From Candidatus Omnitrophota bacterium (lineage in GTDB: Bacteria; Verrucomicrobiota; Verrucomicrobiia; Limisphaerales; UBA1319), in NCBI GenBank assembly GCA_023473405.1, contig JAMCZD010000291.1, forward strand, positions 1 through 26,501: a stretch of 26,501 bases of DNA, written 5' to 3'. The notes under the pieces were generated by a model. That model ran no database searches. It was not told where the DNA came from and saw nothing but the letters and a program-made list of their open reading frames with translations. Positions 7,921 to 15,774 of this stretch are shown piece after piece. The translations under genes were made by a program, and so were the position numbers. Numbering within the stretch: position 1 is the first letter of the stretch; every line of letters starts with the position of its first letter.

Positions 7921-9042
7921 ATGGCGCAGAAATCCTATACCGCCGCCGGCGTCGATATCGACCTTGGCAACCGCCTGAAAGCCGGCCTGCCTGAACTGCT
8001 CGCTTCCACCCACCGGCCGGAGGTCATGGGCCAGGTCGGCGGTTTCGGCGGCCTCTTTGCCCTCGATATCAAACGGTTCCAACAACCGGTCCTGGTCTCG
8101 AGTGTCGACGGCGTCGGCACCAAGCTGAAGGTGGCCTTCGCCATGGACCGCCACGACACCATCGGCCAGGACTTGGTCAACCACTGCGTCAACGACATCG
8201 CGGTGCTCGGAGCCGAGCCCCTGTTTTTCCTGGATTACATCGGCACCGGCAAACTCAAGCCGCGCGTATTCACGCAGATCATCGCCGGTTTTGCCCGCGC
8301 TTGCGCCCAAAACCATTGCGCACTCATCGGCGGCGAGACGGCCCAGATGCCAGGCTTTTATGCCCCCGGCGAATATGACGTCTCCGGCACCATCGTGGGA
8401 GTGGTGGAAAGGTCCAGGATTCTCGACGGAAAACGCATCGAGCCGGGAGACGCGGTGATCGGCCTGCCTTCGAGCGGCCTTCACACCAACGGGTATTCCC
8501 TGGCGCGCCGCATTCTTTTCGAGCAGATGAAACTCAAACCTTCCCAACGCCTGGCCGAACTCGGTTGCACCATAGGCGAAGAATTGCTGAAAGTGCATTT
8601 GAGCTATGGTCCCCTCGTTCAGCGGTTGTTGAACAAGTTCAATCCTGCATCCTCCATTCCGCCCCAGCCAAGGCGTCCCGCTTCTCGTGCCGGCAAACAC
8701 CCAAATCAAGACGTCAGCGAAGACGCAGACGCCATCAAGGGCCTGGCCCACATTACCGGAGGCGGTTTCCTCGATAATATCCCTCGAGTGTTACCCAAAC
8801 GTTGCGACGTAATCATCCGGCGCAAGACATGGCCCGTGCCGCCCATATTCAAGCTCCTGCAAACCAAGGGCCGGGTACCCGAGCCGGAGATGTACCAGGT
8901 ATTCAATATGGGCGTTGGCATGACTCTCGTCGTGGCTGGCGACAAGGCGGACGCCGCGCTGCGCTTCCTTCGAGGCCGGCGCCAACCAGCCTGGTTGATC
9001 GGCGAGGTAGTCAAAGGCCACTGCCAAGTGCGCCTCGAATGA
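7921..9042 (+). CDS. purM: Phosphoribosylformylglycinamidine cyclo-ligase (AIR synthetase) with in-frame insertion
   Basis: Converts FGAM to AIR with ATP in purine synthesis. ATG 7921 begins MAQKSYTAAGVDIDLGNRLK, the family N-terminus; the frame is open upstream but there it is the epimerase gene out of frame. Conserved blocks: SVDGVGTKLK (61-70), HCVNDIAVLGAEPLFFLDY, LIGGETAQMPGFY (135-147), GLPSSGLHTNGYSLAR (181-196), AHITGGGF (276-283) and MYQVFNMGVGM. The protein has 373 residues instead of about 345. Residues 241-268, a Pro/Arg/Ser-rich stretch, interrupt the region between the helix ending LLNKF and the conserved AHITGGG block. The insertion keeps the frame and all catalytic motifs, so the enzyme is probably active. 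Confidence 0.95.
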   Translation: MAQKSYTAAGVDIDLGNRLKAGLPELLASTHRPEVMGQVGGFGGLFALDIKRFQQPVLVSSVDGVGTKLKVAFAMDRHDTIGQDLVNHCVNDIAVLGAEPLFFLDYIGTGKLKPRVFTQIIAGFARACAQNHCALIGGETAQMPGFYAPGEYDVSGTIVGVVERSRILDGKRIEPGDAVIGLPSSGLHTNGYSLARRILFEQMKLKPSQRLAELGCTIGEELLKVHLSYGPLVQRLLNKFNPASSIPPQPRRPASRAGKHPNQDVSEDADAIKGLAHITGGGFLDNIPRVLPKRCDVIIRRKTWPVPPIFKLLQTKGRVPEPEMYQVFNMGVGMTLVVAGDKADAALRFLRGRRQPAWLIGEVVKGHCQVRLE

Positions 9043-9179
9043 CGTCTCGAAGATGCAGCGTTGGAGCAGTAGGATCATAGTAAGCGTAATGAGCATAGGG
9101 GCTGTGCAGGACCCCGGGCCGCCCTTCCCGTTGCACTTGGATGAAGGAAGGGACTCAACACTAAAAACTTTACCGCGCC

Positions 9180-11066
9180 TTACTTTAGTGATGTTGTTGC
9201 TGTTTTGCCCGAGGCTTCCGCCGCTTCCATGATTCGATAAAACCGTGCACTCGAATAGCCGGCGTTCTCGTCGACGACTGTGAATCTTTCGATTAAAACA
9301 ACATCCGTGCGCACACTGCGCCAATGATTGAAGTCCGTGCTGACTTGGAGGTCGTACCGCTTTCCCGGCGGCCCTTTCACGGCAAGCCTGGCCCGTCCGT
9401 CCGCCAGGAGACTTAAAGCTTCGATTCGAAACGTCGCCAGAGACATTGGCGCAACCGTCGAGGTGGCTATTGCCAGGCTCCAGCCATCCCTGACTGTCCC
9501 TGAATGCCGCGCCTCCTTATCCATGATATACAAGGACCAATTGCCGTTGGGAACGGTGCCATTGAAGGCGGACAAGGCAGACCCGTAAGGAGACCCAGGC
9601 GCCGGCGCCGGAAAGGCGGCCACGGTTCCATATCGAGTCGGAAGGTAAGAGCCTGAACTTGTCTTGTCGAACCGCGGCAAACTGGCACCCGCGGCGTCGT
9701 CAAAGGTCAAAGTCGCATTTTTAATGGCACTCGAACCGCCGGCATTCGCGGCTAGTATCACGCCCTTGCCACCGGGATTAACCAGTAGTATTTGGAGTTC
9801 ACTGGGACTATTATGGCTGATTCTCCTGAGCGTTACCGTCACTTTGTTCACTGTCCCTGAACAACCGCTGACCTGGATCGTTGATGGGTAAGGCGAAGCG
9901 GAACCGAGGTCTGGAATCTCAATCGGATTCTCGTTGCTAAAAGAAAGGGTGGATTCAACAGTCAGTATGGCCGACTTGCTGAGGTTCGACATCGAGGCGG
10001 TGATCAAAGCCGTGCCCGGCTCTTCGGCAACAACCACCCCGGAAGAGTCAATCGCGGCCACAGTCGGTGACGATGTACCCCAGGTAACCTCCGAGCTGAT
10101 GTCTTGAGTTGTGCCATCCGTGTAAGTTCCAATAGCTGTGAAGGTCACGGTCTGGCCTTCGGAAACCGACTCCACCGACGGCGACAAGCTGATTGAAACC
10201 AGTTGCGGTGCGGTTACTGTAAGCAACCCGTTCACAAAGGTAATGTCGTAGTTGGCGCTGGTCGCCCCCACGGCCGCGATGGGATACACGCCGGCCTGGC
10301 TGCTCGAAGTCGCCGTCGTGGCGAGCACCACCGGTGTGTCAAGGCACGAAACGCTGTCATCCCCGGCAAAGAAGCTGTATCGCGCGGTGAGCGGAGGGAT
10401 GGGCGAACCTTGAGACATGGACTTGTCCTCGGCGGTAATTGTCAAGGGCGCCTTCAAAACATTCACGCTTACGGTTTTTATGCAGGTATTGTAGTTGTTT
10501 GTGTCAGTTGGGGTAAATACCGCCGAAAGCGCCTGGGCGTTGCCCGCCTGAAGCATCGTCCCCGCGGGAGGATCATACGTGAGAATGCCCGGAACGTCCG
10601 CGGTCGCGTTCAACTGAACGGAATCAAGCCTGGTTCCGTATACAATGTCAGCGGGGTTCGACCAGGCAATAACCGGGTCAACCGGTCCCACAACCGCGTT
10701 TGGAACCTGATACATGACCTCGTTCGACGGGTCGCTTTCCAAGCCCGACGTGTTATAAGCAGTCACCACGAAATAATAGGTCAACCCTTCCTCCAGTCCG
10801 GCAACGGTTGTCTGGGTCACGTTACCCACCGAACTGCTGAAGGTATAGTTGCCACTACTCGTCCCGTAATAGAGATTGTAGCCGGCTAGGTCCAATTCGG
10901 TATTTTCATCCCATGCCAAGGTAACACTCTGGGTTCCAAACACCGATGCGCTGAAGAGAACGAATGCCAGGTAAAACCATAGTATACTTCGAACTCGCAC
11001 CGGAAAGCTCCGATACCATTCCGGCCTTACTCTAGACCAAACCAGGGAGAACATTAGAGATTGCAT
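9180..11066 (-). CDS. Secreted multi-domain protein (Fn3, MBG, Big_2, P-domain)
   Basis: Predicted exported protein of 628 residues with no catalytic domain seen. Order: hydrophobic signal segment 28-44, fibronectin type III 46-121, an Ig-like/MBG-type region 128-204, a second MBG-like domain 206-285, a bacterial Ig-like Big_2 domain 287-370, a proprotein-convertase P/homo-B domain 375-536 (with SELQILLVNPGG and NGNWSLYIMDKEARHSGTVRDGWSL split over its length), and a C-terminal beta module 543-613 ending ARFYRIMEAAE, common in Verrucomicrobial secreted proteins. The n-region is long if ATG 11066 is used. GTG 11000, preceded by CGGAGC, would give a normal signal peptide MRVRSILWFYLAF. P-domains usually follow a subtilisin domain, so a stand-alone copy suggests an adhesion or matrix role. 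Confidence 0.8.
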   Translation of the reverse strand: MQSLMFSLVWSRVRPEWYRSFPVRVRSILWFYLAFVLFSASVFGTQSVTLAWDENTELDLAGYNLYYGTSSGNYTFSSSVGNVTQTTVAGLEEGLTYYFVVTAYNTSGLESDPSNEVMYQVPNAVVGPVDPVIAWSNPADIVYGTRLDSVQLNATADVPGILTYDPPAGTMLQAGNAQALSAVFTPTDTNNYNTCIKTVSVNVLKAPLTITAEDKSMSQGSPIPPLTARYSFFAGDDSVSCLDTPVVLATTATSSSQAGVYPIAAVGATSANYDITFVNGLLTVTAPQLVSISLSPSVESVSEGQTVTFTAIGTYTDGTTQDISSEVTWGTSSPTVAAIDSSGVVVAEEPGTALITASMSNLSKSAILTVESTLSFSNENPIEIPDLGSASPYPSTIQVSGCSGTVNKVTVTLRRISHNSPSELQILLVNPGGKGVILAANAGGSSAIKNATLTFDDAAGASLPRFDKTSSGSYLPTRYGTVAAFPAPAPGSPYGSALSAFNGTVPNGNWSLYIMDKEARHSGTVRDGWSLAIATSTVAPMSLATFRIEALSLLADGRARLAVKGPPGKRYDLQVSTDFNHWRSVRTDVVLIERFTVVDENAGYSSARFYRIMEAAEASGKTATTSLK

Positions 11067-11602
11067 TGCCGTTCCGGCTAGCTAGAAGCGTGCCAGCGCG
11101 GTTTTCCATTAGTCCCGCCTTGCTCCCCAGACCGTGGGCTAGCGATCTGGGAAGTAAACTATCGGCAGCATGTCCATTGTAGAGATGGAACCGCCAAAAA
11201 TCTGGACACCCAATCACGTGGGTAACATCGAGCATCAGTTCAATCTCTTGTTTCGTAGAATGGTTCGAGCATCGCCGGCGGACTGCAATTTTAATCGTCG
11301 AGCGGATGCGGTTCGCGAGGTGGCACTCGAGCCAGACGAGTTTGCCGGCCTTTGAACGCTTCCCGACGACCGCGCTGCCGGGGCGCGTTCTGGATATGCC
11401 CGAGGTCCGGCGCGCCTCGATGTCCCCCTTTATCGGCTCGTCAACGCCATGAGCCAACCGTTTGCTGAGATGGTCCGGTCGCCAATTCAACAGCGATTCG
11501 GCTCAACCAAGGCTGGATCGCTCCCGGCGAGAAAACAATACTTGATTAGGGAAACCCACCGCACTATTCTGCCGCCCATTGCCGACATACTATAAATGGC
11601 CT
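11067..11602. other. Intergenic region without a recognisable gene
   Basis: A 536-bp gap between divergent genes. A 152-codon minus-strand frame (11490-11032) and a 61-codon plus-strand frame (11170-11355) are open, but they overlap each other, match no family I recognise, and have no convincing start signal or codon pattern. They may be remnants of a decayed gene. Promoters for both flanking exported proteins must lie here or nearby, but none is clear by eye. Confidence 0.5.
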
Positions 11603-13375
11603 ATGCAACTTAGATTTCTCGTTTCCGCCGTGGTTTCCCTTTCTCTCATGAGCCTGACCCTCATCGCTGACGATGCCCCGACCAGCCGCCAAGCCGCCCG
11701 GTGGCGCCGCGAGCACCGCATCATCGATCTGCATCAGCACATCGACTCAACCCCGGAACGCCTGGCGCGGGCGGTCAAGATTATGGATGCCGCCGGCGTT
11801 GGCCTGGAGGTCAACCTCAGCGGCGGCACCGTCACACGGCCCAAGGACGGCGGACCGTCCGAGTTCGAACGTAACAAGCAGTTGGCCGACACCTTGTATC
11901 CCGGACGGTTCCTGCTTTACATGAACCTCGATTACGACGATTGGGACGACCCGGACTTCTCCCGGAACGCCGTGAAGCAGATCGATGAAGGCCATCGCCT
12001 GGGAGCCGCCGGGTTCAAGGAATACAAACGCCTCGGCCTCTACCTGCGCGATCGGGCGGGCAAACTCCTCAAGATCGATGACCCAAAGCTTGATCCCGTC
12101 TGGCATCGCTGCGGGGAATTGGGCATGCCGGTGTCAATCCACGCGGCCGATCCCAAGGCGTTCTGGATGCCTTACAACGATAAGAACGAACGCTGGCAGG
12201 AGCTGAAAGACCACCCGAGTTGGTGGTTCGGCGACACCAACAAATTCCCTGCCTGGAAAGAACTGCTCGAATCTCTCAACCGCGTGATCGCCCGCCACCC
12301 CGAGACCACCTTCGTGTGCGTCCACTTCGCCAATAACGCCGAGGAATTGGATTGGGTGGATGCCTCGCTGAGCCGTTATCCCAATATGTTCGCCGACCTG
12401 GCGGCGCGCATCCCGGAGATTGGCCGCCACGACCCCGACCAGGTCCGCCGCCTCTTCCTCAAGTACCAGGACCGGATTCTTTTCGGCACCGATTTTCAGG
12501 TCTATGGCAAGCTCATCCTCGGTTCGAGCGGCAACGAACCGCCCGCCACTGATGCCGATGCGGAAGTCTTTTTCGCCAAGGAATGGCGCTGGCTCGAGAC
12601 GTCCGACCGTGATTGGCCCCACATGACCCCGATTCAAGGCAATTGGACAATCAGTTCCATCAACCTGCCGGCCGCGGTTCTGCGCAAGATTTACTTCGAT
12701 AACGCGCGCAAACTGCTGGGCCGGTCAATGCCATTGCCGGTGGTCCGCGCCCGGCACATCAGCCAGGATTTCGTGCCCAATGGAAATCTGGACGAACCGG
12801 TGTGGCAGACCGCCGAACCGGTTCGCATTGAATGCCAAACAACCGATTACGCCGCCCGCCCCGAGCTCGAGACCAAGGTCCGCTTGCTGTGGTCCCACGC
12901 TTATCTCTACCTTGCCTATGAATGCCCTTACACCAGGCTCACGGTTTTCGAACCTCCCCAGTTCAACCAAAAACGCTACAACATGGAACAGCCCGGCGCG
13001 AGCCTCTGGGACCGCGACGTGGTGGAGGCATTCATCCGCAGTGATCCGTCCAGCCCGAATCACTACACCGAATACCAGGTGGCGCCCACCAACGAACGGC
13101 TCGACCTGGCCCTTAACCTGCCCAACCGTGATTTCGCCTGGACCAGCGGTTTCGAATCAGCCGTCAAGGTTGACGACCAGGCCCGGGTCTGGACCTGCGA
13201 GTGGCGCATCCCGATGCAGGCCTTGAGTGAAACCAGGCCCGAAACCGGCACCCGCTGGCGAATCAACCTCTTCCGCGCCGACCGGGCGAATAAGGCCCTG
13301 CTGGCCTGGAGTCCAACCATGAACGGCAACTTTCACACCCCGGAAAAGTTCGGCATCCTCGAGTTTGTCGAATAG
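11603..13375 (+). CDS. Exported amidohydrolase-family hydrolase with C-terminal CBM9-like domain
   Basis: Predicted secreted or periplasmic metal-dependent hydrolase of 590 residues. ATG 11603 gives a clean signal peptide (MQLRFLVSAVVSLSLMSLTL, cleavage near residue 22); ATG 11579 would add eight residues. The amidohydrolase-2 TIM barrel spans about 38-375 with metal-site residues His44 and His46 (DLHQH), His180 (SIHAADP), His241 (VCVHFAN) and Asp297 (FGTDFQ). Residues about 380-590 form a carbohydrate-binding family-9-like domain (NGNLDEPVWQTAEP ... WDRDVVEAFI ... EWRIPMQAL ... WRINLFRAD). This combination suggests hydrolysis or decarboxylation of a sugar-derived or aromatic compound at a polysaccharide surface. 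The substrate is not deducible. The gene ends 10 nt before a heptamer repeat element. Confidence 0.85.
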   Translation: MQLRFLVSAVVSLSLMSLTLIADDAPTSRQAARWRREHRIIDLHQHIDSTPERLARAVKIMDAAGVGLEVNLSGGTVTRPKDGGPSEFERNKQLADTLYPGRFLLYMNLDYDDWDDPDFSRNAVKQIDEGHRLGAAGFKEYKRLGLYLRDRAGKLLKIDDPKLDPVWHRCGELGMPVSIHAADPKAFWMPYNDKNERWQELKDHPSWWFGDTNKFPAWKELLESLNRVIARHPETTFVCVHFANNAEELDWVDASLSRYPNMFADLAARIPEIGRHDPDQVRRLFLKYQDRILFGTDFQVYGKLILGSSGNEPPATDADAEVFFAKEWRWLETSDRDWPHMTPIQGNWTISSINLPAAVLRKIYFDNARKLLGRSMPLPVVRARHISQDFVPNGNLDEPVWQTAEPVRIECQTTDYAARPELETKVRLLWSHAYLYLAYECPYTRLTVFEPPQFNQKRYNMEQPGASLWDRDVVEAFIRSDPSSPNHYTEYQVAPTNERLDLALNLPNRDFAWTSGFESAVKVDDQARVWTCEWRIPMQALSETRPETGTRWRINLFRADRANKALLAWSPTMNGNFHTPEKFGILEFVE

Positions 13376-13384
13376 CCGGCGGTC

Positions 13385-13545
13385 CCATGAGGAGAGTGAA
13401 GCGTGAAGCGTCTGTAGTGCGCCGGCAGAGCTAAGCGGCGGCGGCGCTTTCTGCGTGCGGAGCGCAACGGCGAGTTGATCTCTTGCGCACCTGCCCCCTC
13501 ACGCTTACCACGCTCTTTACGCTCCGACGCTCCGACGCTCAAACG
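13385..13545. repeat. Heptamer-arm element with GC-rich core between convergent genes
   Basis: The left arm reads GTGAAGCGTGAAGCGTCTG (13396-13414). The right arm, on the opposite strand, has units GAGCGTCG, GAGCGTCG, GAGCGTAAA, GAGCGTGG and AGCGTGAGG (about 13497-13540). The core holds TAGTGCGCCGGC and a small hairpin AGCGGCGGCGGCGCT. The inverted-arm layout and unit sequences match the elements near 4556 and 17969. The right arm starts within 10 nt of the DUF362 gene stop codon. Confidence 0.65.
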
Positions 13546-13546
13546 G

Positions 13547-14899
13547 TCATTGGCTCTCGTGGCTCAGTTCCACCGGGACGAGCTCGATCCCATCGTCCTT
13601 GCCCAGGTTGCGCGAGTATTTCTTTTCCACCGCGTTGTTCCAATGCTCGTGCACACCGAGACTCGACAGGCGCTTCGTGGGGGTGGCATGGTCAGGATCA
13701 TAGAAAGTTCCCGATGGCGGATTACCCGCCAGGGCCGCCTCGTGCAAATATTCATCCACCCCGTCCGCGCGCGGATAATCCTCCCACTCGGTCCAGATGA
13801 AGTCGAACCCGACGGAGTCGATGGCCACGGGGTCCTGCGAAGCCAGCAGGCTCGACGTCCAGTCGCCATTGAAAGGCGGCGAACTCCACTTCCGCGGCGC
13901 CGGATCGATGGGATGCTTGCCGGAATAAAGGCCATCGATCAGGTAAAGCACCGTCTTTCCGCCCAACTGGGGATGCCCCATCAGGTCAACCAGCGCCCGA
14001 TACACTTTTTTATCCTTGGAAAAAGCGAACGGGTGCATGTCATAGTAACCCTTCTCGGCCGGCCATCGCACCAACGAACCGTAATGATTCTTGGCACAAA
14101 GAGTCACCCCCGCCCCCGTATGCGCCTTTAGATTCGCCAGGTTGATCAGGTAATCGGCTTCGGCAATATACGACGCCAGGTAATCCTGTTTGCATCCCTC
14201 CGGACGGCTGCTCCAGTATAATGGGACATCGGACTGCTTGGCCTTCACGCGACCCGCCTTTCCGCCATAATCGATATAATTGACCCCGGGAAAGCGATCG
14301 TGAAAGAGATTGAAATATTCATCGACCATGTAGGCCAAGGTATCACCCATGGAGATGTCGGCCTCTTTAACCCCGGCCACTTCGACCAATTGCCGCAGCA
14401 CGGCCAGGATCATTTGCGGCGAAGTGTTCATGTAGTCTTGCCGCTTCGTCAGGGTGTAGGTCTTGGGATCAACGGCGCCTTCATGCCAAATCATCCCCAC
14501 AAAATTCACCTTGATCGCAATCTTCTCGCCCGGTTGATACCCGACAGCGCCTTTGCCGCGCGCCCGGTTGAAGTAACGGAATAGCCGGTCCCAGGCTTGG
14601 GCATCACTGTCAGCGCCCGTCAATTCCCGCAGTGCTCGAGATACCATCTTGTCCACCTCCTTCTGGCTGGTGTGATTCGCCTCCCACCAGTGGCCGTCAC
14701 CCGGCCCTTTCCAATCCGTCGCATCCGCGTCATGCACCCAAATCACGCGCCCGGGATGAATGCCTTTGGCCTCGCCGATGGGTTTGAGGCGATCCGGTTC
14801 GCCGGCCGAAACCGTGGGGGAGAAAAGACCGGCAAGCGCAACCACCGCCGCGACGGCCGCCATGACCATCGAGCAAATCGAGAAATACCTTTTATTCAT
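13547..14899 (-). CDS. Exported DUF362 domain protein
   Basis: A 450-residue predicted exported protein of unknown biochemical function. The signal peptide is residues 1-32 (MNKRYFSICSMVMAAVAAVV, cleavage after VSA). The DUF362 core includes GEKIAIKVNF (124-133), MNTSPQMILAVLRQLVEVAGV (split across 157-177), and the hallmark LINLANLKAHTGAGV followed by CAKNHYGSL (about 251-275). No ferredoxin-type cysteine cluster is present; the mature protein has only Cys236 and Cys268. Some DUF362 proteins carry iron-sulfur domains, but this one does not. The start is supported by GGGAG (14911-14907, minus strand) seven nt before the ATG. It is convergent with the amidohydrolase gene, separated by the heptamer element. 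Confidence 0.85.
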   Translation of the reverse strand: MNKRYFSICSMVMAAVAAVVALAGLFSPTVSAGEPDRLKPIGEAKGIHPGRVIWVHDADATDWKGPGDGHWWEANHTSQKEVDKMVSRALRELTGADSDAQAWDRLFRYFNRARGKGAVGYQPGEKIAIKVNFVGMIWHEGAVDPKTYTLTKRQDYMNTSPQMILAVLRQLVEVAGVKEADISMGDTLAYMVDEYFNLFHDRFPGVNYIDYGGKAGRVKAKQSDVPLYWSSRPEGCKQDYLASYIAEADYLINLANLKAHTGAGVTLCAKNHYGSLVRWPAEKGYYDMHPFAFSKDKKVYRALVDLMGHPQLGGKTVLYLIDGLYSGKHPIDPAPRKWSSPPFNGDWTSSLLASQDPVAIDSVGFDFIWTEWEDYPRADGVDEYLHEAALAGNPPSGTFYDPDHATPTKRLSSLGVHEHWNNAVEKKYSRNLGKDDGIELVPVELSHESQ

Positions 14900-15086
14900 A
14901 ACTCGGCTCCCATAGCCGTCTGGTTCTTCATATATATGCGATCAAGGCCGATCTTAGTGTGGCGTCCCGGAAATAGCTATACATTTGTTGCCCCGCCTTT
15001 GGTTTCTGGCCAGGCGCGACGAGGGAACATGCCCCACGAACCTGTGACCTGGCGAGGCAGAGCCTCAGACCCGGTCTCGGAGGGCA

Positions 15087-15277
15087 TTGGGGATTTGGGA
15101 TTGGGGATATAACAAGTGATGAATGGACAAGAGAGAGTTGGAGAGGAGGACCCTGGAGTTTGCATGTTTGGGACATCCACATGAGCGTCAGTGGCAAAAG
15201 AAAGAGGCGAATGAACTCCTTGCCATTTTCACCAGCGCCCTCAAAACCTTAAAATCCAATTCCCAAATCCCAAATCC
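15087..15277. repeat. Element with inverted GGGATTT-type heptamer arms around a relic ORF
   Basis: The left arm is built on GGATTTGGGATTGGGGAT (15091-15108). The right arm is the reverse complement of GGATTTGGGATTTGGGAATT. A 12-bp perfect inverted match, GGATTTGGGATT, lies at 15091-15102 and 15266-15277. The enclosed 160 bp hold the remains of a four-helix-bundle gene. The rest of the gap upstream (14900-15086) shows no gene. Confidence 0.65.
15123..15263 (+). pseudogene. Internally deleted four-helix-bundle (23S IVS / S23-type) protein gene
   Basis: The frame begins MDKRELERRTLEFA, matching the usual first helix of four-helix-bundle proteins of the 23S rRNA intervening-sequence family (family starts of the form M-x-x-x-E-L-x-x-R-T-x-x-F-A). 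It then jumps after about 13 unrelated residues to EANELLAIFTSALKTLKSNS, which matches the end of the fourth helix (the E-A-N/D-E-L-x-A-I-F-T-x-S-x-K-T pattern). A normal member has about 115-130 residues; here some 70-80 residues covering helices 2 and 3 are gone. The frame then runs into the right heptamer arm. Recognition is from memory of the family, not an alignment. The gene cannot encode a complete bundle. Confidence 0.6.
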
Positions 15278-15298
15278 AGGTCCACTTTTACCCTTTTA

Positions 15299-15655
15299 TC
15301 ATTTCAATTCGACGAAGGGAGGGGCCTGGTGAGCGGGGAAGATGAATCGCTGGCAATGGGGGCAGTGAACCAGTTCGCGGGAGGAGTGAGCGCGGGCGGC
15401 CATTTGGGGGTCGATTTCCTGGTGGCAACCGGCGCATTGACCGTCGGAGATGGGCACCACGGCATCGGGATTGTGGCGCATCAAATGATCGAAATGGGAC
15501 AGGATAGGCCCCGGCAATTTGTGGCGGAGTTTATTGATCTTTTGATCGAGAGCTGCGAAATCGCCCGAATCGCCTTGGGGTTGGATGACGGCTTGCGCCT
15601 TCCGCATGAGGGCCAATTCCTGCAACTGAAGCAACAGTGCCAGATAACGATTCAT
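15299..15655 (-). CDS. Short C4-type zinc ribbon protein (DUF164/CdsZ-like C-terminal part)
   Basis: A 118-residue protein with an N-terminal helical segment and a C-terminal zinc ribbon: Cys74-x2-Cys77 (GQCAGCHQEI) and Cys98-x2-Cys101 (HCPHCQRF), followed by a Pro-rich tail. The spacing and the GxCxxCH...ELVxCPxCxRF pattern fit the C4 zinc ribbon that ends DUF164 proteins. Those usually have about 240 residues with a long coiled coil; only a short helix precedes the ribbon here. The start at ATG 15655 (MNRYLALLLQLQELAL) is where sensible sequence begins; the frame is open upstream to 15904, but that part overlaps the kinase gene antisense. It is divergent from the histidine kinase gene with 119 bp between. 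Function is unknown; it may bind nucleic acid or a protein partner. Confidence 0.65.
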   Translation of the reverse strand: MNRYLALLLQLQELALMRKAQAVIQPQGDSGDFAALDQKINKLRHKLPGPILSHFDHLMRHNPDAVVPISDGQCAGCHQEIDPQMAARAHSSRELVHCPHCQRFIFPAHQAPPFVELK

Positions 15656-15774
15656 ATGATCATTCAAAAGCCCGGCATCCCGCCAAGCCAATTCATTATG
15701 CGGTCCGGCCCGACAAATCACAAGAACTCCGTCCGGCTTGCAGCGCAACTTGATTACCGGTAACCTTATGCCAA

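Noticed and set aside
7915..8751. Antisense frame of 278 codons over purM
   Set aside because: purM on the plus strand is fully conserved; the antisense frame has no recognisable domain.
9100..9165. Stem CCCTTCC/GGAAGGG after purM as a terminator
   Set aside because: The stem is short with a 17-nt loop and no T-tract; too weak to call.
10203..10889. Plus-strand frame of 228 codons inside the multi-domain secreted protein
   Set aside because: The minus strand shows Fn3/MBG/Big_2 domains; the plus-strand product is Arg/Gly-rich and unrecognisable.
11032..11490. 152-codon minus-strand frame considered as a sugar transferase or transposase remnant
   Set aside because: A KGDIEARR stretch recalls the KGDMSLVGPRP motif of bacterial sugar transferases, but the rest does not follow in any frame.
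13475..14131. Plus-strand frame of 218 codons over the DUF362 gene
   Set aside because: It starts within the heptamer repeat and continues antisense to conserved DUF362 motifs.
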